Below, one piece after another: positions 42,408 through 50,754 of a stretch of DNA of 64,000 bases (position 1 is the first letter of the stretch; the number at the start of each line of letters is the position of its first letter). A program made the translations under genes and the position numbers. The DNA is taken from contig JADKJZ010000003.1 of NCBI GenBank assembly GCA_016720805.1, positions 174,658 through 238,657 of the forward strand, read 5' to 3'. Source of the DNA: Gemmatimonadota bacterium. Its GTDB lineage: Bacteria > Gemmatimonadota > Gemmatimonadetes > Gemmatimonadales > GWC2-71-9. Under the pieces are notes generated by a model that saw nothing but the letters and a program-made list of their open reading frames with translations, was not told the origin of the DNA and did not search any database.

Positions 42408-42443
42408 CCTCACCCCTCACCTCCCGCGGCCTGGCGGCCGCGG
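42408..42443. repeat. Two CCTCACC heptamers plus an 8-bp hairpin
   Basis: CCTCACC is repeated at 42408 and 42415, the same unit as at 56770. A perfect hairpin CCGCGGCC-TGGC-GGCCGCGG follows at 42424-42443. Confidence 0.55.
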
Positions 42444-42452
42444 CTGAATGCG

Positions 42453-42480
42453 CCCCAACCTCGGCTGGGGTGTTTCATTT
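42453..42480 (+). terminator. Possible intrinsic terminator
   Basis: CCCCA and TGGGG form a short stem with an 8-base loop followed by TGTTTCATTT. It lies directly before the hydrolase ATG at 42486, so it may end transcripts entering from upstream or act as an attenuator. The stem is weak. Confidence 0.35.
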
Positions 42481-42485
42481 CCCCC

Positions 42486-44081
42486 ATGCCGCGCCGACTG
42501 CTGGCCGCCCTGTTGCTTCTCCCGGCTGCGCTCCCCGCGCAGGGGGCGAAGCTCGAGGCGCGGGCCTATGCCCTCCTCGGGACTGCGGGCGACACGATCG
42601 GGGTCGAGCGCTGGGTCGCCCTCGGTGGCGCGATCCGCGCCGAGCAGCGGCGGCCCGGCGGTGACGCGCCACTCCGCTTGCGCCTCGACGAAGACCCGGA
42701 AGCACGGCTCGAACGGCTGACCCGCATCATCGGCCCCGCGGGCGGTGCCGAGCGGGCCGAAGCCGTCAGCGTCCCCGGCCTTGCCGCACTCCGAAGCGGC
42801 GTCGAGGGGCGCCCGACGGCGAGCCGCGACACGCCACCGGGAAGTGCGCTCCTGGCCCCGCGCTCGCTCGCGCTGCTGCAACGGCAACTCCACCGCGCCG
42901 ATCAGCAGGGCGACATCTGGTACAACGGCCACTGGTTCACCCCCACGGTGACGCTGCGTGGCGAGGCGTTGGTCATCGACACGCTGCGGGTCACCGCGAT
43001 CGGCGTCGACACGCTGCTGGTCGAGTCGGCGGAATGGCAGCTGCGCCTCGCGGTCGACGCGGAGGGGACCATCAGCGGCGGCGGCGGGCGCGGCGCCGAG
43101 GGCCAGCCACTCCGCGTGGTGCGCCTGGCCGATCGCCTCGCCGCCGATGGCTGGTTGGTCGATCTGGGCGACTATGCCGCGCCAGCCGGGGCACCGTGGC
43201 AGACGAGCGCCGTCTCCGTCCCGGTCGGCGGTGGTGTGACGCTCGGCGGCACACTCACCATGCCGGATGGCCCCGCGCCCCACGCCGCCGTGCTGCTCCT
43301 CTCCGGCTCGGGCGCACAGGATCGCGACGGCTCCACGATGCTCGGCTATCGACCGCTGCGTGAACTGGCCGACTCGTTGGCGGCGCACGGCATTGCCTCG
43401 CTCCGCCTCGATGATCGCGGCGTAGGGGCCTCCGGCGGCGACTACCCTTCCCGGACTATCCACGAGCTCGCCGAGGACGCCTCGCGGGCATTGCGGCTCC
43501 TGGCGGCCCTTCCGGGCGTCGATGCCGAGGCGCTCGGCATCGTCGGCCACAGCGAGGGCGCGTTGGTCGCGATGCAGGCGGTCGCCAACGGTGCCGATGC
43601 GAAGACGCTGGTGTTGCTGGCCGCCCCGTCGCGACCCGGTCGGGAGCTGGTCGCGCTGCAGCAACGCTACGGGGCGACCCGCATGGTCCGCGACAGCGCA
43701 CCCGATCGGCAACCGGCACTGATCGAGGCGCTGCTGCAGGGCTCGAGTGAGGCGGTCGAGGCGTTGCGGCGCGACTCGCGCGGCTTCCGTGCCCTCCTCG
43801 GCTATGACCCCCGAGCCGCCGCCAAGCGCGTGCGGGTACCCACCCTGCTGCTCCATGGCGACCAGGACACCCAGGTGCCGGTGGGTCAGGCCGCAGAGTT
43901 GGCGGCCGTGCTCCGGCGTGCCGGCGCGGATGCCGCCGTGGAGCGGCTTCCCGACGTGAACCACCTCTTCCTGGCCGACCGCAGTGGCGATCCCGCTGGC
44001 TACCTGCTGCTCCCCGATCGACGACTTGCGGACGGGGTCGTGGCGGCCGTGGTCCGCTGGCTGCAGGCGCGGCTCCCCTGA
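42486..44081 (+). CDS. Secreted alpha/beta hydrolase
   Basis: This is 531 residues from ATG 42486. A signal peptide (cleavage near LPAQG) precedes a beta-rich region (about 20-230) and an alpha/beta hydrolase domain: LLSGSGAQDRDGS oxyanion region, GIASLRLDDRGVGAS, nucleophile elbow GHSEGA, LLHGDQDTQVP acid and a final DVNHLF His. This is the two-part layout of S9-like or YqiA-like secreted esterases. Substrate unknown. Confidence 0.85.
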   Translation: MPRRLLAALLLLPAALPAQGAKLEARAYALLGTAGDTIGVERWVALGGAIRAEQRRPGGDAPLRLRLDEDPEARLERLTRIIGPAGGAERAEAVSVPGLAALRSGVEGRPTASRDTPPGSALLAPRSLALLQRQLHRADQQGDIWYNGHWFTPTVTLRGEALVIDTLRVTAIGVDTLLVESAEWQLRLAVDAEGTISGGGGRGAEGQPLRVVRLADRLAADGWLVDLGDYAAPAGAPWQTSAVSVPVGGGVTLGGTLTMPDGPAPHAAVLLLSGSGAQDRDGSTMLGYRPLRELADSLAAHGIASLRLDDRGVGASGGDYPSRTIHELAEDASRALRLLAALPGVDAEALGIVGHSEGALVAMQAVANGADAKTLVLLAAPSRPGRELVALQQRYGATRMVRDSAPDRQPALIEALLQGSSEAVEALRRDSRGFRALLGYDPRAAAKRVRVPTLLLHGDQDTQVPVGQAAELAAVLRRAGADAAVERLPDVNHLFLADRSGDPAGYLLLPDRRLADGVVAAVVRWLQARLP

Positions 44082-44101
44082 CCGGGCGATATCTTCCGAG
44101 G

Positions 44102-45170
44102 ATGCGCACTTCATCCGCCGTCTCCCTGCTCGTCCTCCTCGCCGCCTGCGGCGAGCCCCCCGCCCCCGCTCCGGTGGTCCGCCTCGCCGAGACGGCCGAC
44201 ACGTTGATCGTGCCGGTGGTCCAGCTGACCGACGCCAAGCCGCTCAGCGATGGCCGCTGGGTGATGATCGCGACCAACGAGTTGGAGCTGCAGGTGGCCG
44301 ACTTCGCCAAGAAGACGGCGATGCCATTCCCCGGCATGACGAAGGAAGAGGTGCCCGGGCCGAGCACCCTGCTCGCGGCGGGCGACACGATGCTCGTCGG
44401 CGACTGGGGTTTCCAGCGGGTCACCTTCTGGACGGTCGGCTCGAAGCGGCTCGAGGCGGTGCCGATGCCGGACGCCGCCAACGGCGCGCTGCCGCGTGCC
44501 CGCGATGCGGCGGGGCAGTGGTACTTCGAGGGGACGCCGTCGCCGGGCCGTGACGGCCGTGGCCTGGCCGACAGCGGGCGGGTGATCCGTACCGATGCGA
44601 TGCTGACGAAGTTCGACACCATCGCCCAGCTGGTCTCGCCCGACCTCGCGATGGTGCAGCGCGAAGGCGGACAGCGGCTGGAGCGACGCATCCTCACGGG
44701 GATGGACAAGTGGGGCGTGCTCGGCGACGGCACCCTCTGGATTGCGCGGACCAAGCAGAACCAGGTCGAATGGCGCAACCCCGATGGCTCATTGCAGGCG
44801 CAGACCAAGCCGCTGCCTGACCCGATTCTCCCGGTCCAGGAGATGGATCGGCAGCTCTACCTGCGGCGCTTTCCCGAGGACCAGCGGCAGGCCGCCAACA
44901 CGCAGGTGTTCGCGGAACTGAAACCGCCGTTCGAGGCCGCCTTCGCGACGCCCGACCGGCGGATCTGGTTGTTCAAGAGTGCCCCGGCGCTCGATTCGAT
45001 CCGCACCTTCCAGGTCGTCGACACCACGGGCCTCAAGGCGGTGATCGAGGTGCCGAGCCGCGGCAGCGCGATCGGCATCGACGGCAGCGTGGATCATCAT
45101 GGCGGAGGAATTCCCCGAGGGGATCCGCCTGCTGCGCTACCCGATCCCTGCGGCCGCCAAGGGCAACTAG
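44102..45170 (+). CDS. Beta-propeller-like lipoprotein with an apparent frameshift near its 3' end
   Basis: About 356 residues are expected. The lipobox (LLAAC) and strand-rich body resemble the propeller proteins at the left of the window. The frame from 44102 runs intact to about 45085 (SAIGIDG), then would continue as antisense noise through the MscS-like gene to 45469. In the next frame, bases 45091-45170 read AWIIMAEEFPEGIRLLRYPI and end at a TAG that shares bases with the convergent gene's stop. One extra base near 45085 explains this, so either a sequencing error or a recent mutation. Confidence 0.7.
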
Positions 45171-45889
45171 TCCATCAGCGAGGCGTCGGCCGACTCCGCC
45201 GTTTCCTCATCGGGAAGCGTGCTGGGGCGGCGACGCTCGCGATTCTCCTCGTACCACTCGCGGGTGATCTCGCCCGCCAGCCGGCGATTCCCGAAGCCGA
45301 ACGCGAGGCCGACGGCGAGCGCGACCGCGCCGAGGATCAGCGTGAAGGCCGACGTCACGATCTCCTCGGCGACCCCCAGCTGCTGCAGCGCCATGAAGAT
45401 CGCGATCACCACCACCGCGGCCTTCGCCACCTTCGCCAGCGTCGGCACCCCTTCCACGCCGCCGGCTGACGCGACGATCACCCCGCGCACGAACTCGCCG
45501 ACGATCATCCCGAGGATGACGATCACGATCGCCGAGATGAGGGTCGGGATGAACGAGATCATGATGCCGAACATCTCGTTGATGCTCTCGAGGCCGAGGG
45601 CGGCCGAAGCGAGCAGGATCACGATCAGCATCATCAACCAGAACAGCAGCTTGCCGACGGCGTGTTCCGGGTCCATCCGGGAGCCGGTCCGGTCGACCGC
45701 TTCGCGCAGGCCGCCCGCTTCGGCGACCTTGTTGAAGTTGAGGCGCTTCAGCGTCGCATCGACCCACTTCTCGATGGTCCGGGCGACGAAATAGCCCGCC
45801 ACAAGAATGAGGATGGCGATGAGCATGGCGGGGATCACCTGCCAGAGTTGCTCCGCGCCATTGCGCAGCCGTTCCGAGAGAGCGTTCAC
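45167..45889 (-). CDS. MscS-like small-conductance channel family protein
   Basis: This is 240 residues. Four or so membrane helices are visible (MLIAILILVAGYFVARTIEKW; WLMMLIVILLASAALGL; ISAIVIVILGMIVGEFVRG; a last one AFTLILGAVALAVGLAFGFGNRRLAGEITREW). The final helix-loop matches the pore-forming part of MscS-like/CmpX-type proteins that lack the large cytoplasmic vestibule. It overlaps the upstream oxidoreductase gene by 4 bases. Confidence 0.85.
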   Translation of the reverse strand: MNALSERLRNGAEQLWQVIPAMLIAILILVAGYFVARTIEKWVDATLKRLNFNKVAEAGGLREAVDRTGSRMDPEHAVGKLLFWLMMLIVILLASAALGLESINEMFGIMISFIPTLISAIVIVILGMIVGEFVRGVIVASAGGVEGVPTLAKVAKAAVVVIAIFMALQQLGVAEEIVTSAFTLILGAVALAVGLAFGFGNRRLAGEITREWYEENRERRRPSTLPDEETAESADASLMD

Positions 45890-46926
45890 GAAGAGACCTC
45901 AAGCACGAGTTTGCCGAACTGATCGCCGGCCGCGAGGCGCTGGTAGGCCGCGGCCCCATCGGCGAGGGGAAAGATCGCATCGACCGGGGGTCGGAAGCGT
46001 CCGGCGTTGCCATGGGCGACCACCGCCGCGAATTCGCTGCTGGTGCCCATCGTCGATCCGAGCAGGCTCCACTGGAACCAGAAGAGCCGGCGCAGGTCGA
46101 GAGTCACCTCGGGGCCGCCAGTTGCGCCGCAGGTGACCAGGCGGCCCCCGGGGCGCAGCGCCTTGAGCGACCGTGGCCAGGTCGGCGCCCCCACCGTGTC
46201 GACCACGACATCGACGCCGCGCCCGAAATGTGCCTTGACGGCCGCCGGGATGTCAGCGGCGCCGCCGTGCTGGAGCGCGAGTTCGGCGCCGAGCGCCGCG
46301 GCCCGGGCCAATTTGGCGTCGGAGCCGGAGGTGACCGCGACGTGGGCGCCGAGAAAGCGGGCGATCTGGAGCGCGGCGACGGCGACTCCGCCGCCGATGC
46401 CCCAGATGAGGACCGATTCTCCCGCCTGTACCCGCGCACGGGTCGTCAGCATCCGCCAGGCGGTCAGCGAGGCGAGGGGGAAGGCGGCCGCCTCGGCCCA
46501 GCTCCACTCGCCCTCGAGTCGGGCGACGTTGCGTGCGGGGAGCACGATCTCCTCGGCGGCGGTGCCGGGGCGATGCTCTCCGAGCAATCCGAAGTGGCGA
46601 CAGAAGACTTCGTCACCCGCGAGACATGCGGTGCAGTGGCCGCAGGAGACGCCGGGGTTCACCACCACGCGATCACCGACCTGGACCGAAGTGACGGCAG
46701 GGCCGACCTCGAGCACGACGCCGGCGGCGTCGGCCCCCACGATATGCGGGAACGCCTTGATTGGCGCGGCCGGCAGCCCGTCGGCCACCCAGAGGTCGAG
46801 GCGATTCAGGGCGATGGCGCGGACGCCGATGCGGACCTCATCGGGCGCCTGCAGGCGCGGCGCGGGGAGGTCGAGAACGGCCAGATGCTCGGGACCGCCG
46901 GTGGCGGTGAGAGAGAGCGCGCGCAT
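45886..46926 (-). CDS. Zinc-type MDR alcohol dehydrogenase/quinone oxidoreductase
   Basis: This is 346 residues from ATG 46926; a longer frame to 47052 would overlap the H1-like promoter. Family features: FPHIVGADAAGVV, VVVNPGVSCGHCTACLAGDEVFC (structural zinc Cys set) and nucleotide-binding loop WGIGGGVAVAALQIA. Probably an NADPH-dependent oxidoreductase; the substrate is unknown. Co-transcribed with the MscS-like gene. Confidence 0.9.
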   Translation of the reverse strand: MRALSLTATGGPEHLAVLDLPAPRLQAPDEVRIGVRAIALNRLDLWVADGLPAAPIKAFPHIVGADAAGVVLEVGPAVTSVQVGDRVVVNPGVSCGHCTACLAGDEVFCRHFGLLGEHRPGTAAEEIVLPARNVARLEGEWSWAEAAAFPLASLTAWRMLTTRARVQAGESVLIWGIGGGVAVAALQIARFLGAHVAVTSGSDAKLARAAALGAELALQHGGAADIPAAVKAHFGRGVDVVVDTVGAPTWPRSLKALRPGGRLVTCGATGGPEVTLDLRRLFWFQWSLLGSTMGTSSEFAAVVAHGNAGRFRPPVDAIFPLADGAAAYQRLAAGDQFGKLVLEVSS

Positions 46927-47074
46927 TCGTTGGTGACGACACCTTGCAGAAGCGAGGGAGTGACGCGACATATAATAGCGCTTCGACCTGTACCGGCGTG
47001 CACTGCACCTGACAACGCGGGCCCGGCGAGAGCGATCCCAACCCTTTCCCACTGCATCCTGCAGGAGAGTACCG

Positions 47075-47617
47075 ATGGCGATGAACGAAGATTCGCTGTT
47101 CTACGGGTCCTTGGAGTCCCAGGGCCAGAGTGCCGCCGCCGTCCCGGCGTTCGACATTCCTGAGCCGGCCGTGGGCAACCTCCCCGCGCCGAAGACGCGG
47201 AAGAAGGCGCCGAAGAAGGCGCCGGCGAAGCCGGCCCCGAAGGCCGCGGCGAAGCCCGCGCCGAAGGCCGCCGCGAAGCCTGCCGCGAAGGCCCCGGCCA
47301 AGAAGGCAGCGAAGCCCGCGAAGAAGGCGGCCAAGCCGGCCAAGAAGGCGCCGGCGAAGAAGGCCGCGAAGCCCGCCAAGAAGGCGGCCAAGCCGGCGAA
47401 GAAGGCGGCCAAGAAGGCGGCCAAGAAGGCGGCGAAGCCGGCCAAGAAGGCGCCGGCGAAGAAGGCCGCCAAGCCCGCGAAGAAGGCCGCCAAGAAGGTC
47501 GCGAAGCCCGCCAAGAAGGCGGCCAAGCCGGCCAAGAAGGCGCCTGCCAAGAAGGCGCCCGCCAAGAAGGCCCCGGCGAAGAAGCCGGCCAAGAAGGCCG
47601 CCAAGAAGCGGAAGTGA
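47075..47617 (+). CDS. Histone H1-like Lys/Ala/Pro-rich DNA-binding protein
   Basis: This is 180 residues from ATG 47075 with GGAG upstream. After a 40-residue acidic/neutral head (MAMNEDSLFYGSLESQ), the remainder is almost entirely KKA, KPA and PAKKA repeats, as in bacterial histone H1-like proteins (Hc1, AlgP). It should coat and compact DNA nonspecifically. The nucleotide repeats make this gene prone to length change. Confidence 0.9.
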   Translation: MAMNEDSLFYGSLESQGQSAAAVPAFDIPEPAVGNLPAPKTRKKAPKKAPAKPAPKAAAKPAPKAAAKPAAKAPAKKAAKPAKKAAKPAKKAPAKKAAKPAKKAAKPAKKAAKKAAKKAAKPAKKAPAKKAAKPAKKAAKKVAKPAKKAAKPAKKAPAKKAPAKKAPAKKPAKKAAKKRK

Positions 47618-47634
47618 TTCCACTTCAGGGCTCC

Positions 47635-48993
47635 ATGATGGCGCGCCCCGGGTTTCCCGGGGCGCGTCGTCACTTGGGGTGGTGGGCCACCGCGCTGCTC
47701 TGCTGGCTCGGTGGATGTCTTGGTGCACCCGCCGGGGTGGGTGTGACCGCGCTCACCGGGGCGACCGTGATCGACGTCGTCTCGGGGCGCCCGATTCCCG
47801 ATGCCGTGGTGCTGATCCGTGATGGGATGATCGTCTCGATCGGCTCGTCCGCGGAGCTGGCCGTCCCCTCGGGCGCGACGACCGTCGACCTGGCCGGTCG
47901 CTGGATCGTCCCGGGCTTCATCGATGCCCATGCGCACCTGCAGCCGTGGGGCCTCGCCGCGTCGCTCCGCTACGGCGTCACCACGGTGCGCGACCTCCAC
48001 GACGGCCTGCCGTTGGCCGACACGCTGCGCGCGATGGTGGGCCGCGGCCCGACGCCGCGCCTCTTTCTCGCCGGCGCGATGGTCGATGCGCCGCCGACCA
48101 CCTATCCCGATGCGATCGCCCTCGCCGAGCCCGATTCGGCCGCTGCCGTGGTCCAGCGTCTCGCCGCCACCGGTGTCCAGTGGATCAAGGGCTACACGCA
48201 CCTGACCCCGCCGCTGCTCGGCGCGCTGGTGACCGCCGCGCGGGCGCAGAGCCGCCCGGTCGCGGTGCACCTCGGCCTGACCAACGCCGTCGAAGCGGCG
48301 ATGCTCGGCGTCACCTCGATCGAACACCTGAGCGGTGTCCCCGAGGCCTCGGACGATTCCCTCGCGCTGCAGGCCGGACATCGCCGCGGCTTCTTCGACG
48401 GCTGGACCGCCTTCGAACTCGCCTGGGCGCGGATGGCACCCGCGGCGCTCGGTGGCATTGCCCGCGACCTCGCCGCCACCGGCGTGGTGCTCGTCCCGAC
48501 CCTCGGCTTGCACGAGACCTTCGCGCATCTCGACGACTCGCTCGTCTATCGCTCCCCCGATCTCGCCGCGGTGCCCGACTCCGCACGCCGCAACTGGAAC
48601 GTCCCCGGCATGATCACGCGCGCCGGCTGGACACCAGGGATCTATCCGCGCTTCCGCGAGGCGCGGCCGATTCAGGATGCCTTCGTGCGGAGCTTCGTGG
48701 CCGCCGGTGGCCGCGTCGCGACCGGAACCGATGCGTCGAATCAGCTGCTCGTCCCCGGCGCCGGCGTGCACCTCGAAATGGAGCTGCTGGTGCACGCCGG
48801 CCTCTCTCCCCTCGACGCGCTGCGTGCCGCGACCGTCAACGGTGCCCAACTCCTCCGTGCCGATCATCTCGGCCGCCTGCGCCCCGGTGCCGCGGCCGAT
48901 CTCGTCGTCCTCGGCGGTGACCCGCTCGTCGAGATCCGCAACACGCGGCTGATTGTCAGGGTGATGAGCAGGGGGGAGTGGGTACAACGATGA
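47635..48993 (+). CDS. Amidohydrolase family lipoprotein
   Basis: This is about 452 residues. A hydrophobic stretch ends in a lipobox-like LGGC. The amidohydrolase core has DAHAHL (first metal His pair), WIKGYTHL (bridging Lys), AVHLGL and IEHLSG (third and fourth His) and TGTDAS (catalytic Asp). It resembles imidazolonepropionase-like or secreted Xaa-Pro dipeptidase-type members. A GTG at 47614 overlapping the H1 stop and a TTG at 47674 after the hairpin are other possible starts. Its stop lies in a heptamer tract. Confidence 0.88.
   Translation: MMARPGFPGARRHLGWWATALLCWLGGCLGAPAGVGVTALTGATVIDVVSGRPIPDAVVLIRDGMIVSIGSSAELAVPSGATTVDLAGRWIVPGFIDAHAHLQPWGLAASLRYGVTTVRDLHDGLPLADTLRAMVGRGPTPRLFLAGAMVDAPPTTYPDAIALAEPDSAAAVVQRLAATGVQWIKGYTHLTPPLLGALVTAARAQSRPVAVHLGLTNAVEAAMLGVTSIEHLSGVPEASDDSLALQAGHRRGFFDGWTAFELAWARMAPAALGGIARDLAATGVVLVPTLGLHETFAHLDDSLVYRSPDLAAVPDSARRNWNVPGMITRAGWTPGIYPRFREARPIQDAFVRSFVAAGGRVATGTDASNQLLVPGAGVHLEMELLVHAGLSPLDALRAATVNGAQLLRADHLGRLRPGAAADLVVLGGDPLVEIRNTRLIVRVMSRGEWVQR
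47642..47666. promoter_or_regulatory. Strong GC hairpin over the amidohydrolase start region
   Basis: CGCGCCCCGGG-TTT-CCCGGGGCGCG is a perfect 11-bp stem 24 bases after the H1-like stop. No T-run follows, so it is not a standard terminator; it falls inside the first codons of the amidohydrolase and may limit read-through or translation. Confidence 0.6.
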
Positions 48994-49091
48994 TGGATGA
49001 TGGATGATGGATGGTCGATGGCTCGGGGGGTATATTCGGGGCGTGCGATGTAGCCGGGCCCAGATCCATCATCCATGATCCATCATCCATC
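48989..49091. repeat. Heptamer repeat element (GATGATG / ATCCATC arms)
   Basis: Three GATGATG units (48989-49009), the first containing the amidohydrolase stop, face four ATCCATC-type units (49064-49091). The spacer contains TATATTCGGGG, a possible promoter element for the next gene. Confidence 0.8.
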
Positions 49092-49118
49092 ATCCCCTCC
49101 GGGTGCTCCGCCCACGCC

Positions 49119-49346
49119 ATGGCCTCCTTCCGCTGGACCCCCGAGCGCATGGAACAGCTGGAGCACGCGGTGCGCCGGCGGAAGCGAGTATTGTTGCGGC
49201 GGCGCGGGAACGAGTACGTGGTGGTCGCCTCGGCGATCACCACGTCGCGCGGACGGGAAGCGTTGGCGGGCTATCTCGCGATGACCGGGGATGACATGCT
49301 CTTCATCCTCGGCGACCTCGACCATTTCCAGGTGATCGACCCCTGA
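49119..49346 (+). CDS. Small protein of unknown function
   Basis: This is 75 residues. It begins ASFRWTPERMEQLEHAVRRRKR, a basic helix, and ends with a strand-rich acidic half (GDDMLFILGDLDHFQVIDP). No family recognised. The stop overlaps the probable start of the RNase H gene, so the two are coupled. Confidence 0.65.
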   Translation: MASFRWTPERMEQLEHAVRRRKRVLLRRRGNEYVVVASAITTSRGREALAGYLAMTGDDMLFILGDLDHFQVIDP

Positions 49347-49372
49347 CCAAGTCTTCGCTTCCTATCGCCATC

Positions 49373-49978
49373 GTGCATCTCGACGAGAGCTGTCTCGGCA
49401 ACGGCAAACCGGGCGACAACCCCGGCGGCGCCGGCGGGCTCGTCGAAATCCGCACCAGTGCCGGCCTGCAGCGCCGCGAGTTCTACCTCCATTCCAAGGC
49501 GACCACCAACAACCGGATGGCGCTTGCCAGTGCGATCGCCGCGCTCCAGTTGCTCGGGCAGAAGAAGAATCGTCTCCGCCTGCTGGTGATTTCCGACAGC
49601 GAATATCTGGTAAAGGGGATTCGCGAGTGGGCCCCGGCGTGGAAGGCACGCGGTTGGGTGCGGAAGGGCGGCGGGATCGAGAACCTCGAGCTGTGGCGCG
49701 CGCTCTGGCAGTCGCTCGACCTGCACGACGTGCAGTTCATCTGGGTGCGCGGCCACGCGGGCCATCCGAAGAACGAATACGCCAACGACCTCGCGATTGC
49801 GGCGGCGACGAAGCAGATCACCTCCGATGGCATCATCGAATCCGGATACGATGCCTGGCTTGAGGGAAAGCACGCTGCGCGCCAGTATCTGGGGTACGAC
49901 CCCGACGCGACCTTCGCGGCGCTCGAGGCACGGCTCGCGGCCGGAGAGCGCTTCCCGATCAAGGAGGTGGGGGCATGA
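49373..49978 (+). CDS. rnhA: Ribonuclease HI-like protein with altered active site
   Basis: This is 201 residues from GTG 49373. The family pattern is clear: LDESCLGN (first Asp, residue 4), TTNNRMALASAI, ISDSEYLVKGI (Asp75) and RGHAGHPKNEYANDLA (His128, Asp139). The catalytic Glu of the canonical TNNRMEL motif is Ala50 (GCG instead of GAG), which would impair cleavage of RNA in RNA-DNA hybrids. The GTG start truncates the first strand; in-frame codons back to a CTG at 49343 (overlapping the previous TGA) restore it (KSSLPIAIVHLD), so a CTG start is possible. Confidence 0.8.
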   Translation: MHLDESCLGNGKPGDNPGGAGGLVEIRTSAGLQRREFYLHSKATTNNRMALASAIAALQLLGQKKNRLRLLVISDSEYLVKGIREWAPAWKARGWVRKGGGIENLELWRALWQSLDLHDVQFIWVRGHAGHPKNEYANDLAIAAATKQITSDGIIESGYDAWLEGKHAARQYLGYDPDATFAALEARLAAGERFPIKEVGA

Positions 49979-50694
49979 CCGATCTTGAACGCCTCGCCGC
50001 CGCGCTGCTGGCGCAGTGGCGCGCCGAGGGTGGCCCCGTCGATGGGCCGATCGCCGTCGGGTCGATCCTCGACCGCACCATGCCGTATCGGGTGGCGCGC
50101 CGACTCCTCGGCATCGATGTGAGCGAGGACTACGAGGCGCTGCTGCTCCGCCTGATTGCCGAGGAAGAAGGGCTCGTCATGGCGGAGCCTGCCGATGCGG
50201 CCGAGATGGCGCGGACCACGATGGCGGCGCGAATCCCCGACCTCGATGTCCTGCAGTTGCTGCGGTCAGCCACGGTGACCTTCCATGCCAGCACGGCGAT
50301 GCGGCTCGACGGCGTGTTGCCGCTTCGGCCACCGACCCCGCCCGAGCCGTCGCCCTGGGCGCCGCCGACGCCGGACGCTCCGCCCGAGCCGGTGGTCGAG
50401 ACGCCGGTGATCCCGATTCGCGCCGAGGTGGCTGCCGATCACGCCGCCGTGGCGGCGCCGACACCGCCGATGCCGCCGGCGCCCGCGCCGGCCTTCGTGA
50501 CGCAGGTGCGCTTCGATGCCCCCGGTGCCGGATGCTGGAGCTGCGATGCCACGCTGCCGAGCGGCCGGACCGTGAAGTTCTGCCCCTTCTGCGGTGCCGA
50601 TCAGCGCGAGCCGACGTGTCCCGCCTGCAACGTGGCGGTGGAACGGGGCTGGAAGCACTGCCCCGATTGCGGCGAACGGCTGCCAGCCAGCTGA
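49975..50694 (+). CDS. Zinc-ribbon protein
   Basis: This is 239 residues. An N-terminal helical domain (1-105) with no assigned family is joined by a Pro/Ala-rich linker (about 115-165) to a C-terminal double zinc ribbon: CWSC ... CPFC and CPAC ... CPDC, the DZANK type. ATGA overlap with the RNase H gene. Probably a regulatory or nucleic-acid/protein-binding adaptor. Confidence 0.75.
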   Translation: MTDLERLAAALLAQWRAEGGPVDGPIAVGSILDRTMPYRVARRLLGIDVSEDYEALLLRLIAEEEGLVMAEPADAAEMARTTMAARIPDLDVLQLLRSATVTFHASTAMRLDGVLPLRPPTPPEPSPWAPPTPDAPPEPVVETPVIPIRAEVAADHAAVAAPTPPMPPAPAPAFVTQVRFDAPGAGCWSCDATLPSGRTVKFCPFCGADQREPTCPACNVAVERGWKHCPDCGERLPAS

Positions 50695-50754
50695 CCTGAC
50701 GCCGTGCCCCGGCCGGGGGGCGCGGCGAACCACTCCCCTCGCCATATTCCGAGG

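Noticed and set aside
41728..42420. A 230-codon minus-strand ORF with Pro-rich N-terminus
   Set aside because: The Pro run is the complement of the poly-G block and the rest shows no stable codon use.
44102..45469. 455-residue version of the propeller lipoprotein
   Set aside because: The last 120 residues are antisense to the MscS-like gene; a one-base shift gives a better C-terminus.
47101..48987. A 628-codon minus-strand ORF across the H1-like and amidohydrolase genes
   Set aside because: It is the antisense of two well-supported genes; its Leu/Gly/Ala/Phe repeats are just the complement of the Lys/Ala repeats.
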